Positions 1-9,376 are shown, counted from the first letter of the stretch. The stretch is DNA of 64,000 bases from CAWECB01 sp963807465 (GCA_963807465.1 CAWECB010000002.1:136180-200179), one strand, 5' to 3'. Program-made: numbers and translations. Notes: generated by a model not told the origin, from the letters alone.

Positions 1-370
1 TCTGTCATCCTCTTTAAAGTGTTCTGTTCCAAACCCTTGGCGACGTTGATAAACACTTTGCCTTTTAAAGAAATGTCTCCTCCTTTTATCTTCCTCGCAA
101 CTTCTCTGAAGAAAACCGAAGGAATGGAAAAAACTATCATTTCTCCAAAATCAACGGCTTTCTCAATGTCTTTCTCAAAAATAATATCCTTGGGAATCTT
201 TATTCCGGCTAAGTATTTCCAGTTTTCTCTTTCTTTATCCATTTCCTCTAAATGTTCCGGAAATACACTCCACAACACAACATCGTGCCCATTCTTGGAA
301 AGCAAGATGGCTAGGGTTGTCCCCCAGGCCCCGTCCCCTAAAACCGTTACTTGTGTTTTTTTTTTTTCAT
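1..370 (-). CDS. gpsA: Glycerol-3-phosphate dehydrogenase (NAD(P)+), N-terminal part, runs off window
   Basis: GpsA reduces dihydroxyacetone phosphate to sn-glycerol-3-phosphate, the backbone for phospholipids. The reverse strand reads a Rossmann start (VTVLGDGAWGTTLAILLSKN) followed by a WxxxPEHLEEM segment and the family pattern IPSVFFREVARKI then VINVAKGLE-like text (here FINVAKGLEQ). Only the first ~118 residues lie in the window. The only nearby ATG is followed by twelve A residues and is out of frame with the domain by one base, so either the homopolymer length is wrong or the gene is translated after slippage. The product would supply substrate to the PlsC-type acyltransferase at 32.8-33.5 kb. 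Confidence 0.85.
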
Positions 371-389
371 ATATACATTGAATTATACC

Positions 390-3300
390 TTAAAACTTCC
401 TATGGGCGCAAATATCTTTGAAATCGCAATACTGGCAGTTCCAGCCGGCTGTCGGCTTGAAGTTGCTCCTCTTTATCTTCTGTATCGTTTCCCTAATATC
501 ATTCTCCGTTTCCGCGAAATCTCCCTCCTTTACGTCAAAGGACTGGGTTGATCCGTCTTCAATATAATAATAGGTAAGCTTGGTCGGATTCAGCCCTAAA
601 AACCTTCTTTGCCGCTAGGGCATAAATCATCAGTTGTAGTTTATCATCTTTGCCTAAGCTCTTCTTTACCGCCCCGGTCTTGTAATCAATAATTTCCATG
701 CCCCCCTTTCCCTCATCATCAATCCTATCGATCATACCTATAAACGTATCGCCGTTAATTCAAATCAAAGCTCTTTTCCAGAGCTGGTTCGCTGTTGATG
801 AACAAAACTCTGCGTTCTTTTTGACAAAATCATCATAGAACATTTTTAAAATATCTTTCCCTTTCTATAGAATTCTTTTTTATTAATCGATGCGAATCAT
901 ACCAATCATCTATCCATTCTTTATCATAAATATCCATTAAATCTTCAAAGTTCAAATGCTTTTTCGCCTCTTTCCCTCCAAATAAGTTCTTTTGCTCTAT
1001 CCGCTCTCTTTATAGACTCTCCGACAAACTTATGCAAAGTGCCGTGAATCGTCTTCCCAAAACTGAAAACCGACTTTCCTCTTATTGGAATCTTCAAGAT
1101 GCTTCCGAACTTATACTGCAAAGGACAATTCTTGAAAGAAGCCATTTGGGAAAAAGAAAAGTGGTCGGGCAAGAATATCTTGAAATCTCCACCGCCATTA
1201 GTCTCGTTGGATTCTAGTTTGAATCCGTTAGTCCTTCGGCTAAAACAGAAGTTAGCGCTCCTTGTAAATTTCTGTTTACTCATAACTTCTTCACTAATGA
1301 GCCCCGATTCTATTAGGAATCTCGATGGTTTCTTTAATTCCTTTCCCCCATAATCGGTCGCCCAAGTTAGAAATAGTCCCCTTTTGGCTCGAGTCACGGC
1401 GACATAGAAAAGTCTCCTCTCCTCTTGTATATGGAAATCTCCTTCGGGCAAGACTTCCTTAATCAATGCTTCCGGAATTTCTATCGGGATCCCTTTTCTG
1501 ATCCGAAGGGAATTTCCTGTGAAACCAGATTGACCAGAAAAACGTATTTGAATTCCAAGCCCCTTGGCCGAATGGATGGTCATTATTTTACAGCTTCAAA
1601 GCCATCGAATCAATGCTCATTCTTCAAAGAACCCTCTTCTCCTGCATCAAGCTCCATCTGCAATTGTTCCATATAGGATATGAAGATTCGCATCGATTTG
1701 CGAAGCCTCAAAGTCCTTTATTTTCTGTAAAACTGGTCTATGAGCTCCCACTTCTTCAAGTTCTCTTCGTTCGTTTTCTGACAGATACCTGGCATACTCC
1801 AGATCATTAATAACGTTCACGAAAACCTCGCTCGACACTCTTCTTTTGCTCAGCCTGAAATGCTTCTTAAATTATCATTATTTGTTCAATTTGACCACGG
1901 CATCCGGATTTAAACTTACTTAACAAGGTGGCGAATCCTGTATAGCCTCAAAAATCGGAATGCCTTTCTTGTCACTGTATTGCGATAATCATCGAGACTT
2001 CTTCCGGAGAAAAATCCATCATCCTTAAGACACGATAGAAACTCGGGGAGTCGTAGAAGCTAAGAACAACCTTAAGATAGGAAATTAGGTCGAGAATCAA
2101 AGGATTGGTATAAAGCCCCGTGAAGACACGAATTGATAAGGAATACCTGCCCTTTCCATGGCCCGACTGAAGCTATTGGCTGACTCGTTGGTTCTTGTCA
2201 AAATGGCGAAATCGGAAAACGTCGCCTTCTTGTCCATCTCCTTCAGCTCCCATAGCTTGTTCACTACTCCCGTCAATTCCTCGTCATCGGCAGTCTCGAA
2301 TCCCAAGAACTCTATCGCTCCTTCTTTCTCCTGGTTGCTCTTCAGCTTCTTATTGATTTTTTTAAAAACTTTCAAATTGACACCCCGTTCTCCCGCCCTC
2401 TTCATTATTTCTTCCACTTCATCAAGTTGGCACTCCAGTCTGTTCGGATTGTTTATTGTATGAATTCATAAGCCAAGTCTAAAATGTTTTGCGGGACCTG
2501 TAGTTTTCGACCAAAACAATTTCCCTAGCCTTCGAATAATCTTTTTTAAATCTCAGAACATTATTGAAGGAAGCCCCCTGAAAAGAAAAGATGCTCTGGT
2601 CGTCGTCACCGACTACGGTAATATTATTCTTCGGATGGGCCAGCTTCTGAACTAGTTCGTACTGAACCCAGTTCGTATCCTGAAACTCGTCCACCATAAT
2701 GTATTTGAACTGGTTCCTGTATTTTTCCAAGATATCGGGCCTCTTTTCAAAAAGCTTCAAGGTATAATTAATCAGATCTCCGAAATCCAAAGAATTATTG
2801 TCCAATAAAATCTTCTGATAGGTGTGGTAAGCCTGGGCCACCTCGCTTATCCTTTCATATTCTTCCTGTTTACTAGTTAAATCTTTCTTGTCTTTTGATT
2901 TTACCGATTTCGACCCGACTGGAATATCATCCATGTTCAACTTCAAGGAATCAGCATGCTCCAGATAGTTCTCCGGATATATCCCTTCGTTCTTGCAGTG
3001 CGTAAAGTGAGTTATAAGAGCCTCGATGAACTTAGTCGGATTGCCCATTGGCCTATAAACCTTCAAGAAATTGAACTTGTCAAAGTTCTTCTTAACTAAT
3101 ATCCAGCTTGCCATGGCATCAAGCAGTTTGTAGTTCGTCGGTAAACCTATATCTAGTCCGTATCTTTTCAAAATTCTGTCGCAGAAAGAATGGAAGGTCG
3201 ATATCCATAAATCATAATATCCGAAGGGTAAGAGACCCTCCAACCCGGTCTTCCATCTCCCGGGCGGCTTTTTCAGTAAACGTTACTGCCAGTAATTTCT

Positions 3301-3467
3301 TCGGGCCTTATTCCTTTTTCTTTGATTAAATAGGCGATTCGGTGGGTTAAGACCGTAGTTTTGCCTGTTCCGGCTCCCGCAACAATCAAAAGCGGCCCCT
3401 TATCAAAAGTAACCGCTTCCTTCTGTTCTTTATTCAGTTTAGCACAATAAGTCCCCCTCCATGCCAT
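390..3467 (-). pseudogene. UvrD/Rep-family helicase with C-terminal PD-(D/E)XK nuclease, multiply frameshifted
   Basis: This is a superfamily 1 DNA helicase fused to a RecB-like nuclease, of the type used in DNA-end repair. In order the reverse strand shows Walker A AGAGTGKTT near the start, STFHSFCDRILKRYG, the Walker B box VDEFQDTN, GDDDQSIFSFQGA, VENYRSRKTF, TIHSAKGLEF, and FYVAVTRAKRGLFLTW. The nuclease motif IDRID...MEIIDYKTG follows, then a terminal CQYCDFKDIC resembling the Fe-S cysteines of AddB/Cas4-like nucleases. The reading frame changes at least five times, but each segment keeps good family sequence, including short stretches legible only in another frame. That pattern suits sequencing indels better than long decay, though a true pseudogene is possible. 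Start chosen at the Met before the AWRG segment. Confidence 0.8.
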
Positions 3468-3481
3468 TATTATATCCCAAA

Positions 3482-4197
3482 TTAGGCCTCTTTGCCACAT
3501 GAAAAATTCATGAAATATTTCCTCTCTTTTTCATCAAATTTCTCGATGGAATAGCGGAGCATCGTCCTCGGCATTTTTTGAACAATGCTTATTTAAAAAT
3601 ACTTTTTCCTTTACGTAATCCCTTTTGCCGACTTCCCGCAGCATCCATCCGACAGCCTTATGTATTAAATCATGATCATCTTTTAAAAGCATCTCCGATA
3701 TTTTTAAAATATCATCGAACTGATCATCCCTTATAAACGCAAAAGTGGCAAGAATGGCTATCCTTCTCTCCCAGATATTCTTCGACTTCGCCAATGAATA
3801 CAAAATCTTCCTTTCTTTTTTCCTTTCCAAGAGAAAATTCCCGACAATGTTCGGGGCCGACAAGTCAACCAAGTCCCAGTTATTGATATTCTTCGTATTC
3901 TTCAGATAGAAATCGAATATCTTCTTTTTTCTTTCCTCGCTTTCCTTTTTGTATTTCTCAATTAGCACGAATAAAGCAATCAACCTGTGTTCATGGATCT
4001 TGCTGTTCAATAATTCTTGTATCTCTTTTATGAAAATATCTTTGAACTTCTTGGCGATTTCCCTTGACTCCGGTACCTTTATTCCCAAAAATATATCCCC
4101 TTCCCCGTATTGTCCTTTCCCCGTCTTAAAAAACCTGGCCAATACTCTTGGCCTGATTTTTATTCTCTCTTCTTTTGATTTCCTGCATTATCTCCAT
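3482..4197 (-). CDS. DNA alkylation repair protein, AlkD-like HEAT repeat, frameshifted at both ends
   Basis: AlkD-type glycosylases excise alkylated bases using a superhelix of HEAT-like repeats. The core reads FKDIFIKEIQELLNSKIHEHRL, NINNWDLVDLSAPNIVG, and ERRIAILATFAFI, with the conserved WD of the WDLVD motif and the late GWMLREVGKRD motif. The clear frame covers ~200 residues. The family-typical C-terminus MPRTMLRYSIEKF is legible only after a one-base shift near 3,577. The N-terminus KIRPRVLARFF needs a shift near 4,178, in an A run. With both repairs the protein is ~235 residues, normal for the family. It abuts uppP and follows the same strand. Confidence 0.8.
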
Positions 4198-4198
4198 G

Positions 4199-4933
4199 CT
4201 AAATGAAAGAAATCAAAGCCCCGAGAAGGCATAAAAGGCCGAAGATAAGGGTAAATTTGGAAAAGTTTATCTTCTCAGCTAATCTCAATAAAACGCTTAG
4301 AGACAATAAGCCGAAAATAAAACTGAATAAGATTCCCACCCAAGCGTAACCGACCATAACCGGATTCTTTATGAAGAGATAGAGGAAAGCCCCCAGAACC
4401 ACTGGGACAGATATGATATATGATGTCTTCAATATCTTCGCAGGGTCTTTTTCTGTCAAGGATAGCCCGAACATGGTAGAACCGGAACGCGAAAGACCGG
4501 GAATGGCCGATAGCCCTTGTAGTATCCCGACAATAAATGCCGATACGTCTTTATTGACGTTTAGCCGCACCTTTCTACTCTGGAAAAATGACGTTAGAAG
4601 AAGTCCACATCCCATTAATACCAAAAGTGCCGGTCCCACGGAAAGATTTCTCGCAAACTTATACACGAAGAATCCCAAACCTCCGGAAACCACAGTGACC
4701 ATGAGGAAAAACCTTAAGAATTCCTTATCCTTAAAAGATATGAGGTCAATCCAGTCTTTCCAGAAATAGACAAGTACAGCGAACAGGGTTCCCAGATGGA
4801 GAAATAGCGCGATATCCACGCTGTTGAAATTTTTAATCAGATGCTGTGAAAATAGGGCCACTATTCCTTCGCTTGAAAGAGGAAGCCACTCGAACAGCCC
4901 TTGCAAAATTCCCAATATGATATATTCCCACAT
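4199..4933 (-). CDS. uppP: Undecaprenyl-diphosphatase (UppP/BacA)
   Basis: UppP removes a phosphate from undecaprenyl pyrophosphate at the membrane, recycling the lipid carrier for peptidoglycan and other cell-wall polymers. The 244-residue protein is very hydrophobic, with about seven predicted membrane helices. It has both signature segments: EWLPLSSEG near residues 15-23, carrying the catalytic Glu, and PGLSRSGST near 145-153. It is about 20 residues shorter than the usual 265, with the loss spread over loops. It sits three bases before the methyltransferase gene in a tight minus-strand run, and cell-wall work fits the murB gene elsewhere in this part. Confidence 0.93.
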   Translation of the reverse strand: MWEYIILGILQGLFEWLPLSSEGIVALFSQHLIKNFNSVDIALFLHLGTLFAVLVYFWKDWIDLISFKDKEFLRFFLMVTVVSGGLGFFVYKFARNLSVGPALLVLMGCGLLLTSFFQSRKVRLNVNKDVSAFIVGILQGLSAIPGLSRSGSTMFGLSLTEKDPAKILKTSYIISVPVVLGAFLYLFIKNPVMVGYAWVGILFSFIFGLLSLSVLLRLAEKINFSKFTLIFGLLCLLGALISFI

Positions 4934-4934
4934 G

Positions 4935-5582
4935 TTACTTTTCTATTACTACGAAGCGGTAATTATTGAACTGATCCTTGAAGAACTGGAACATGGAATA
5001 TTCTCCGACTATCAATTTTTCTATCTCTTTTTTCTGTAATTCGTCGAATTCCATGAATATCTTTCCTCCATCATTTAAGAAATTATTGGCTTCTTTCAAA
5101 AATCTGGCAATATGGTCTATTCCGTCCTTACCGGAATAGAGGGCGATAGCCGGCTCAAATTCCTTGACATCTCCCCCGACTTCGCTAATCCTGCTTTCGG
5201 CAACGTAGGGAGGATTAGCTAAGATATAATCGTATTTATCCTTAATGTTTAAAAAGATGTCCGTCTTAATTACTCTGTACCTTTCTCTGTTTATATCGTT
5301 ATTATCCAAATTTATCTTTATCTGCTCCAAAAAGTTATCGTCTATTTCTCCGAAATCACAGATAGAATTGACCGTGTTGTTCAGAACGGCCAACCCTATA
5401 CACCCCGAGCCAGAAAATAGGTCAAGACAACGGAAATTCTTTCCTCCCCTCTTTATCTCTTTAATGACTATGCTTGTCCAGTATTCGGTTTCTTCCCTAG
5501 GGATCAGGGGCCTCTTGGACAAATCGATGGTTGCGCCCATAAAATGCTTAAAACCCCTTTTGTAGTCTTCCGGTAATTCCAT
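4935..5582 (-). CDS. Class I SAM-dependent methyltransferase, PrmC/HemK-like
   Basis: PrmC-type enzymes methylate the glutamine of the GGQ motif in release factors. The SAM-binding motif LDLFSGSGCIGLAVL lies near residues 53-67, and the N6/N5-methyltransferase box NPPYV is at about 123-127. RPLIPREETEYW before motif I matches the PrmC region usually written as vLIPRPETE. At 215 residues it lacks the ~70-residue N-terminal helical domain that binds the release factor, and no frame upstream supplies it, because the PAP2-like gene ends two bases away. It is either a minimal PrmC or a related protein methylase. Confidence 0.75.
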   Translation of the reverse strand: MELPEDYKRGFKHFMGATIDLSKRPLIPREETEYWTSIVIKEIKRGGKNFRCLDLFSGSGCIGLAVLNNTVNSICDFGEIDDNFLEQIKINLDNNDINRERYRVIKTDIFLNIKDKYDYILANPPYVAESRISEVGGDVKEFEPAIALYSGKDGIDHIARFLKEANNFLNDGGKIFMEFDELQKKEIEKLIVGEYSMFQFFKDQFNNYRFVVIEK

Positions 5583-5584
5583 GC

Positions 5585-6028
5585 TTAGTAAAGAACGACT
5601 GCCATTCCGATTATTATCCCCATAATGATTCCTCCGATGATTTCAACGATGCTGTGCCCAAGCCTTTCCTTGAGCTTTTCCAAAGCCTCCCCCTCTTCTT
5701 CGTTAAAGGCTTCTATGAGTATGTTCAAAGACTGGGCCTGCCTTCCCGCCGCGCCTCTTATAACCTTGGCATCGTAGACCGTAAAAAAAGCCAGGGTGAT
5801 GGCCATCGCGAAAACGGCCGAATTAAAGCCGTACAGCATCCCGATTGAGGTCGCCAAGGCCGAAACCGTAGCACTGTGTGAAGAAGGAAAACCTCCCGGA
5901 AGGGCATACAAATCAAACCTAAATTTCTTTTGTTTAAAAGTCAGTATGAAAGCTTTTACCGTCTGGGTCAGAAACCAACCCAAGGTAGCGGCTATCAATG
6001 GCTTGTTATACAATATTTCTAAAACCAT
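5585..6028 (-). CDS. Divergent PAP2 family membrane protein (DUF212/YuiD type)
   Basis: This is a small integral membrane protein of the divergent phosphatidic-acid-phosphatase family. The 147 residues show several hydrophobic helices and the signature GGFPSSHSATVSALATSIG, in which SSH corresponds to the PAP2 catalytic histidine loop. Later comes YDAKVIRGAAGRQAQ and a terminal LGHSIVEIIGG with a second His. A lipid-phosphate phosphatase role is inferred from the fold only; substrates are not established for this branch. It sits between the PrmC-like and DUF167 genes with very short spacers, so it is probably co-transcribed with them. Confidence 0.8.
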   Translation of the reverse strand: MVLEILYNKPLIAATLGWFLTQTVKAFILTFKQKKFRFDLYALPGGFPSSHSATVSALATSIGMLYGFNSAVFAMAITLAFFTVYDAKVIRGAAGRQAQSLNILIEAFNEEEGEALEKLKERLGHSIVEIIGGIIMGIIIGMAVVLY

Positions 6029-6046
6029 AATATTATTCTATCAGAA

Positions 6047-6268
6047 TTATGTCTTAATATCAAAAATCTTGCTCCTTTCCTTGAACCCTTTGACCAACTT
6101 GACACACCCTGGAGAAACATCGAAATATTCGACTAAAACTTCGATGATCCTCTTGGTCGCTTCTCCCCTTACTGGAGCTTCGCAAACATAGACCTCGAAT
6201 TCATCCTTTTCTTTCTTGATCACCTTTTCTTCCTTTGCACAAGGAAAGGCTTTTACCTTAATCAGCAT
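6047..6268 (-). CDS. DUF167 (YggU-like) protein
   Basis: This 73-residue protein has the compact alpha/beta fold of DUF167. It begins IKVKAFPCAKEEKV, continues with an acidic strand DEFEVYVCEAPVRGEATKRIIEVL, and ends VKLVKGFKERSKIFDI, matching the family pattern KV.V.ap.kGkAN..ii..La and vki..G..sr.K. No biochemical function is known for the family. Its start overlaps the end of the uracil-DNA glycosylase gene by 11 bases, implying translational coupling. Confidence 0.8.
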   Translation of the reverse strand: MLIKVKAFPCAKEEKVIKKEKDEFEVYVCEAPVRGEATKRIIEVLVEYFDVSPGCVKLVKGFKERSKIFDIKT

Positions 6269-6836
6269 ATCCCTTTAATGTTTGAAAATCTTTCTTTAAG
6301 ACGTTGTACATGTTCGGATTGTAGACCGAAACGGCCGGATGATAGAAAGGAACAACCTTTTTTCCTTTCCCCTCAAACATTTTACCGTGTATCTTGCTTA
6401 TAACATCAATTTTGTTCTCTAAACCGAATTTTTCCATTACGAACCTCATCGAATACCTGCCCAGAGGAGAAATGATTTCCGGGTTTATGATCTCGATCTG
6501 CCTCTCGATGTATTTTGAACAAGTTTTAATTTCCTTTTCCTCCGGATCACGATTTGCGGGCGGTCTGCACTTTATGATATTCGCGATGTACACCGATTCC
6601 CTATCTATGCCCACGGATTTCAAAAGTTCGTCCAATACTTTTCCCGATCTACCGCAGAAAGGGGTACCTGTCAAATCCTCGTTCTTTCCCGGAGCCTCGC
6701 CTATGAACATTATCCTAGCCTTGTGGTTACCCTGTCCGATTACCGGAAATTTCCTGTTCTTATATAAAGAACATCTCTTGCACAATAAAACTTCTTCCTT
6801 TATCTTCAATAGTTCCTTGTCTGCCTTGGTTGCCAT
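6258..6836 (-). CDS. Uracil-DNA glycosylase, type 4/5 Fe-S family
   Basis: The enzyme excises uracil from DNA after cytosine deamination, starting base-excision repair. The 192-residue protein shows the family-4 layout: CKRCSLYKNR at 19-28 (two cluster cysteines), the catalytic GEAPGKNED at 46-54, and GRSGKVLDELL. Then come a third cysteine in NIIKCRPPANRDP near 90, a fourth near 106, and the HPAV motif close to the C-terminus. All four presumed [4Fe-4S] ligands are present. A terminator lies upstream, so this gene probably begins its own unit running through DUF167, the PAP2-like gene, prmC-like gene and uppP. Confidence 0.92.
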   Translation of the reverse strand: MATKADKELLKIKEEVLLCKRCSLYKNRKFPVIGQGNHKARIMFIGEAPGKNEDLTGTPFCGRSGKVLDELLKSVGIDRESVYIANIIKCRPPANRDPEEKEIKTCSKYIERQIEIINPEIISPLGRYSMRFVMEKFGLENKIDVISKIHGKMFEGKGKKVVPFYHPAVSVYNPNMYNVLKKDFQTLKGYAD

Positions 6837-6868
6837 ATATATGTGATTCTATCACGATTTCATTAAAT

Positions 6869-6896
6869 CAAAAAGCCCCGAGAGTGGGGCTTTTTA
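6869..6896 (-). terminator. Rho-independent terminator after FKBP gene
   Basis: A GC-rich hairpin (AAAAGCCCC, loop GAGAGT, GGGGCTTTTT) is flanked by A and T runs, so it could act in both directions. It ends the minus-strand transcript of the FKBP/SIMPL group and lies about 30 bases before the glycosylase start. Confidence 0.85.
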
Positions 6897-6905
6897 TCAA
6901 CCAAT

Positions 6906-7367
6906 CTAGTTTATCTTCAGTAAATCCACTTCGAATATTAGAGTGGAATTGGCGGGAATAGTTCCGATGTTTCTGTCCCCGTAGCCTAAGCTGGCAGGAA
7001 TCGTAAGCCTCCTCTTTTCTCCAATTTTCATTCCGACTAATCCTTGATCCCACCCTTGGATTACCTGTCCGGCCCCCAAAGTAAAAGAAAAGGGCTGGTT
7101 GCGGTCGATACTGGAATCAAACTTGGTTCCGTTCTCAAGCGTTCCTACATAGTTGACGGTTAAAACATCTCCATTCTTCGTTTCGGCTCCCTGCCCTTGT
7201 TGCAATACTTCTATTTTTACTTCGTCCATCTTGTTTGTATTATTCGAATTATTGGACACAGTGTTCTCGTTCGTCGGCGCTGCGGTTTCCCTCGGCTTGA
7301 TTATGAAATAGAACGCCAAAACAACGGCAATCAATAGGATTATTATGATAATAATATTCTTTTTCAT
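6906..7367 (-). CDS. FKBP-type peptidyl-prolyl isomerase, membrane-anchored
   Basis: It catalyses cis-trans isomerisation of X-Pro bonds, probably outside the membrane as a folding helper. An N-terminal hydrophobic helix (IIIIIILLIAVVLAFYFII) follows MKKN, then an Asn/Thr-rich linker to ~50. The FKBP domain fills the rest: GDVLTVNYVGTLENGTKFDSS, FTLGAGQVIQGWDQGLVGM, KRRLTIPASLGYGDRN, and IPANSTLIFEVDLL. The usual active-site residues (Tyr, Phe, Asp, Val-Ile, Trp, Tyr) are visible. No lipobox Cys is seen, so the helix probably stays as an anchor. It lies 8 bases after the SIMPL gene and ends at a terminator. Confidence 0.93.
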   Translation of the reverse strand: MKKNIIIIIILLIAVVLAFYFIIKPRETAAPTNENTVSNNSNNTNKMDEVKIEVLQQGQGAETKNGDVLTVNYVGTLENGTKFDSSIDRNQPFSFTLGAGQVIQGWDQGLVGMKIGEKRRLTIPASLGYGDRNIGTIPANSTLIFEVDLLKIN

Positions 7368-7375
7368 GTCCGTAT

Positions 7376-8179
7376 CTATTGAATCTGATAAGAAATGTTG
7401 ACGGTTGCCTGGATCTTATTCTCTCCGACCGATATTTGAAGATTGGATCCTGTGCCAGTCGTAACAGCCGAAGTGGCATAGACGGGAGCGTAGTATGACT
7501 CCGTATAGCTCACAACATTGCCCAATTTCACTCCCAAACTCTTGGCAATAGCTGTCGCTCTGGCCTTAGCCTGGGTAATAGCCAAATCCCTCGCCTGTTG
7601 CTTATAATCGTCCTCCTTACCGACAATGAAGGTAAGTCCGCTTACCTGGCTGGCTCCGGCGGTAATAGCTCCTTGTATTACGTTTCCAATCTGGTCGTTA
7701 TTCCTTATATTCACCTGAACGGATTGTGTCGCCTGATAACTGGTAATCACCCTCTTGCCCAGGGGGTATAGAGTCAAGTCTATCCCCTTCGTTTGCCACT
7801 GGTACTGAGGATAAATATTGAAGTCAACCGTCTGCATGTCTGCATCGGCGACTCCCTGCCTCTTTAGGAAATCTAAGATGCTATTAGTTGAATTTGAGTT
7901 GTTCCTTAGGGCATCCGCAATATTGGTATTTTGCGTAATAGTTGTAAATGTAACCTCTGCCGTGTCCGGAACCGCATAAACCGTTCCAGTCTCGGAAATA
8001 TTTATCGTATTCTGGGAATTAGTACTGGCTCCTATGTATTTCGTTTCTTTTGATGTTTTTTGGATCCCGACAAACGCATAAAAGGTCAAAACGAGAAGAA
8101 AAATGATTCCTATGACCATCAATATCTTCAATATTATGTTATCGTTCTTGGGATCGCTTTCAAAGTATTGTGCTTCCAT
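7376..8179 (-). CDS. SIMPL domain (DUF541) protein with membrane anchor
   Basis: SIMPL proteins are periplasmic or surface proteins of uncertain role; some family members affect stress responses. The 267-residue product has a cytoplasmic start, a membrane helix near residues 16-36, and then the SIMPL domain. Visible family features are ISETGTVYAVPDTAEVTFTT, the repeated ITQAKARATAIAKSLGVKLGNVVSYTES, and a final QATVNISYQI strand. A second SIMPL gene lies at 43.7-44.5 kb with a different N-terminus, so this genome carries at least two. It precedes the FKBP gene, suggesting a small envelope operon. Confidence 0.88.
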   Translation of the reverse strand: MEAQYFESDPKNDNIILKILMVIGIIFLLVLTFYAFVGIQKTSKETKYIGASTNSQNTINISETGTVYAVPDTAEVTFTTITQNTNIADALRNNSNSTNSILDFLKRQGVADADMQTVDFNIYPQYQWQTKGIDLTLYPLGKRVITSYQATQSVQVNIRNNDQIGNVIQGAITAGASQVSGLTFIVGKEDDYKQQARDLAITQAKARATAIAKSLGVKLGNVVSYTESYYAPVYATSAVTTGTGSNLQISVGENKIQATVNISYQIQ

Positions 8180-8221
8180 TTTTTTGAAAAATTAACTTGA
8201 TTATTATCGACCTTTTAATTA

Positions 8222-8543
8222 CTAACTGATCTTGGATCCGGGGACTATTTCCCGCTCTGGAACCAAAACCGATAAATCATCGCTGTCTTTGACTGCAAGA
8301 ATCATTCCTTGGCTCTCCATGTTAAACATTATTTTCGGCTCAAGGTTGACTACCAGAACCACGCTTTTGCCGACCAGGTCTTCGGGAGCGTAAAACTTGG
8401 CTATTCCCGCAAGTATTTGCCTCTTTTCCTCCCCCAAATCAATTTGAAGCTTCAAAAGTTTTTCCGACTCCTCATATCTTCTCCGCCTCAATTATCTTTC
8501 CCACCCTCAAGTCCACTTTCTCAAATTCTTCGAAGTTAATCAT
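8222..8543 (-). CDS. Methionyl-tRNA synthetase C-terminal-like tRNA-binding OB protein, frameshifted
   Basis: This is a free-standing OB-fold tRNA-binding domain like the MetRS C-terminal/Trbp111 module. The N-terminus MINFEEFEKVDLRVGKIIEAE is in one frame. EESEKLLKLQIDLGEEKRQI, GIAKFYAPEDLVGKSVVLVVNLEP and SQGMILAVKD continue in the next, so there is one extra base near 8,476. With repair it is ~106 residues, the normal size of the stand-alone domain. It starts three bases from desulfoferrodoxin. It may act as a beta subunit with a MetRS encoded elsewhere. Confidence 0.8.
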
Positions 8544-8546
8544 ATT

Positions 8547-8924
8547 CTATTTCGATTTCCACAACAAGTGGATATTGCAATATTCCCTCGCAGTGACATC
8601 TCCCTTAACCATGAATTCCGCTTCCGGCTTGTCTCCCGGTTTCAAGAATTTTTTCTGTATCTTTCCCTCGGCGTCGGTAATCTCAATCCATTCGATGTAA
8701 TGAGTATCAATCATCGGATGAGGAACCGAGCCCACCTTGACCAAAACTCCCCCAGAAATCTTCTCGATTACGGGAACATGCTTCTCCATACCATCATCTT
8801 CGGTCTTTTCTTCCAAGGGGTCCATGGGCTGCCCGCAACAGACGAGAGTTCCGTCGCCAGCGTGCAAAACTTCAATAATCATTCCGCAGATTGCGCATTT
8901 GTATATTTGTTTTTGTTCCGCCAT
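8547..8924 (-). CDS. dfx: Desulfoferrodoxin (superoxide reductase, two-iron type)
   Basis: The enzyme reduces superoxide to hydrogen peroxide, a defence typical of anaerobes. The start is set at the Met before AEQKQIYKCAICG. The N-terminal desulforedoxin centre has CxxC (CAIC) and CC (VCCGQP). The catalytic neelaredoxin domain has the expected ligands: His in EKHVPVIE, HPM..THYIEW (two His), and CNIHLLW (Cys and His). At 125 residues it has normal length. It lies directly upstream of the MetRS-like OB gene and downstream of a terminator that ends the RRM gene. Confidence 0.95.
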   Translation of the reverse strand: MAEQKQIYKCAICGMIIEVLHAGDGTLVCCGQPMDPLEEKTEDDGMEKHVPVIEKISGGVLVKVGSVPHPMIDTHYIEWIEITDAEGKIQKKFLKPGDKPEAEFMVKGDVTAREYCNIHLLWKSK

Positions 8925-8981
8925 ACGTTTAGATAATCTATTATTATATGCATATTCTAACACTGAAGGGAAAATAAGAAA

Positions 8982-9003
8982 AGAGCCCCCAACGGGGCTC
9001 CCT
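8982..9003 (-). terminator. Terminator after the RRM protein gene
   Basis: The hairpin GAGCCCC-CAAC-GGGGCTC is followed on the minus strand by TTTTCTTATTTTC. It separates the RRM gene from desulfoferrodoxin. Confidence 0.85.
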
Positions 9004-9015
9004 TTAAATCGAAGA

Positions 9016-9291
9016 TTATTCTTCTCCTCCGAAAGATTTCTCCTTCATCGGCCTAGCTTCATCAACGATGACCTTTCTTCCTTCCACCTCTTTTCCATTG
9101 AACATTTCTTTAGCCTTAGCAGCTTCGTCTTCGGAAGCCATTTCTACGAAACCAAAGCCTTTTGATCTCTTTGAAAACTTGTCTACAATGATAGATGCAT
9201 TTTCTACATTTCCGGCCGCCGAGAACATGTCCTTTAGGCTAGCATCGGTTGTAGAGTAAGGAAGATTTCCTACGTATAGTTTCTTTTCCAT
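9016..9291 (-). CDS. Single-RRM RNA-binding protein
   Basis: A 91-residue RNA recognition motif protein of the glycine-poor bacterial type, often cold-inducible. RNP2 is KLYVGNLPY at residues 4-12 and RNP1 is KGFGFVEM near 44-51; the aromatic residues that stack on RNA are present in both. The C-terminal tail is short and acidic (FGGEE), with no Gly-rich extension. It is monocistronic: its own promoter lies upstream with an ~80-base leader, and a terminator follows 13 bases after the stop. A long leader is compatible with cold control, but that is inference. Confidence 0.93.
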   Translation of the reverse strand: MEKKLYVGNLPYSTTDASLKDMFSAAGNVENASIIVDKFSKRSKGFGFVEMASEDEAAKAKEMFNGKEVEGRKVIVDEARPMKEKSFGGEE

Positions 9292-9376
9292 TTTACTTTG
9301 AAATGAATTGATTAATTAACGACCTACTCTCACTAACATTGTAGAGAAGAGCACGCACTTATTAGTGTCAACAACA

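Noticed and set aside
351..551. Plus-strand frame in the helicase-nuclease end
   Set aside because: It is antisense to the CQYCDFKDIC nuclease tail.
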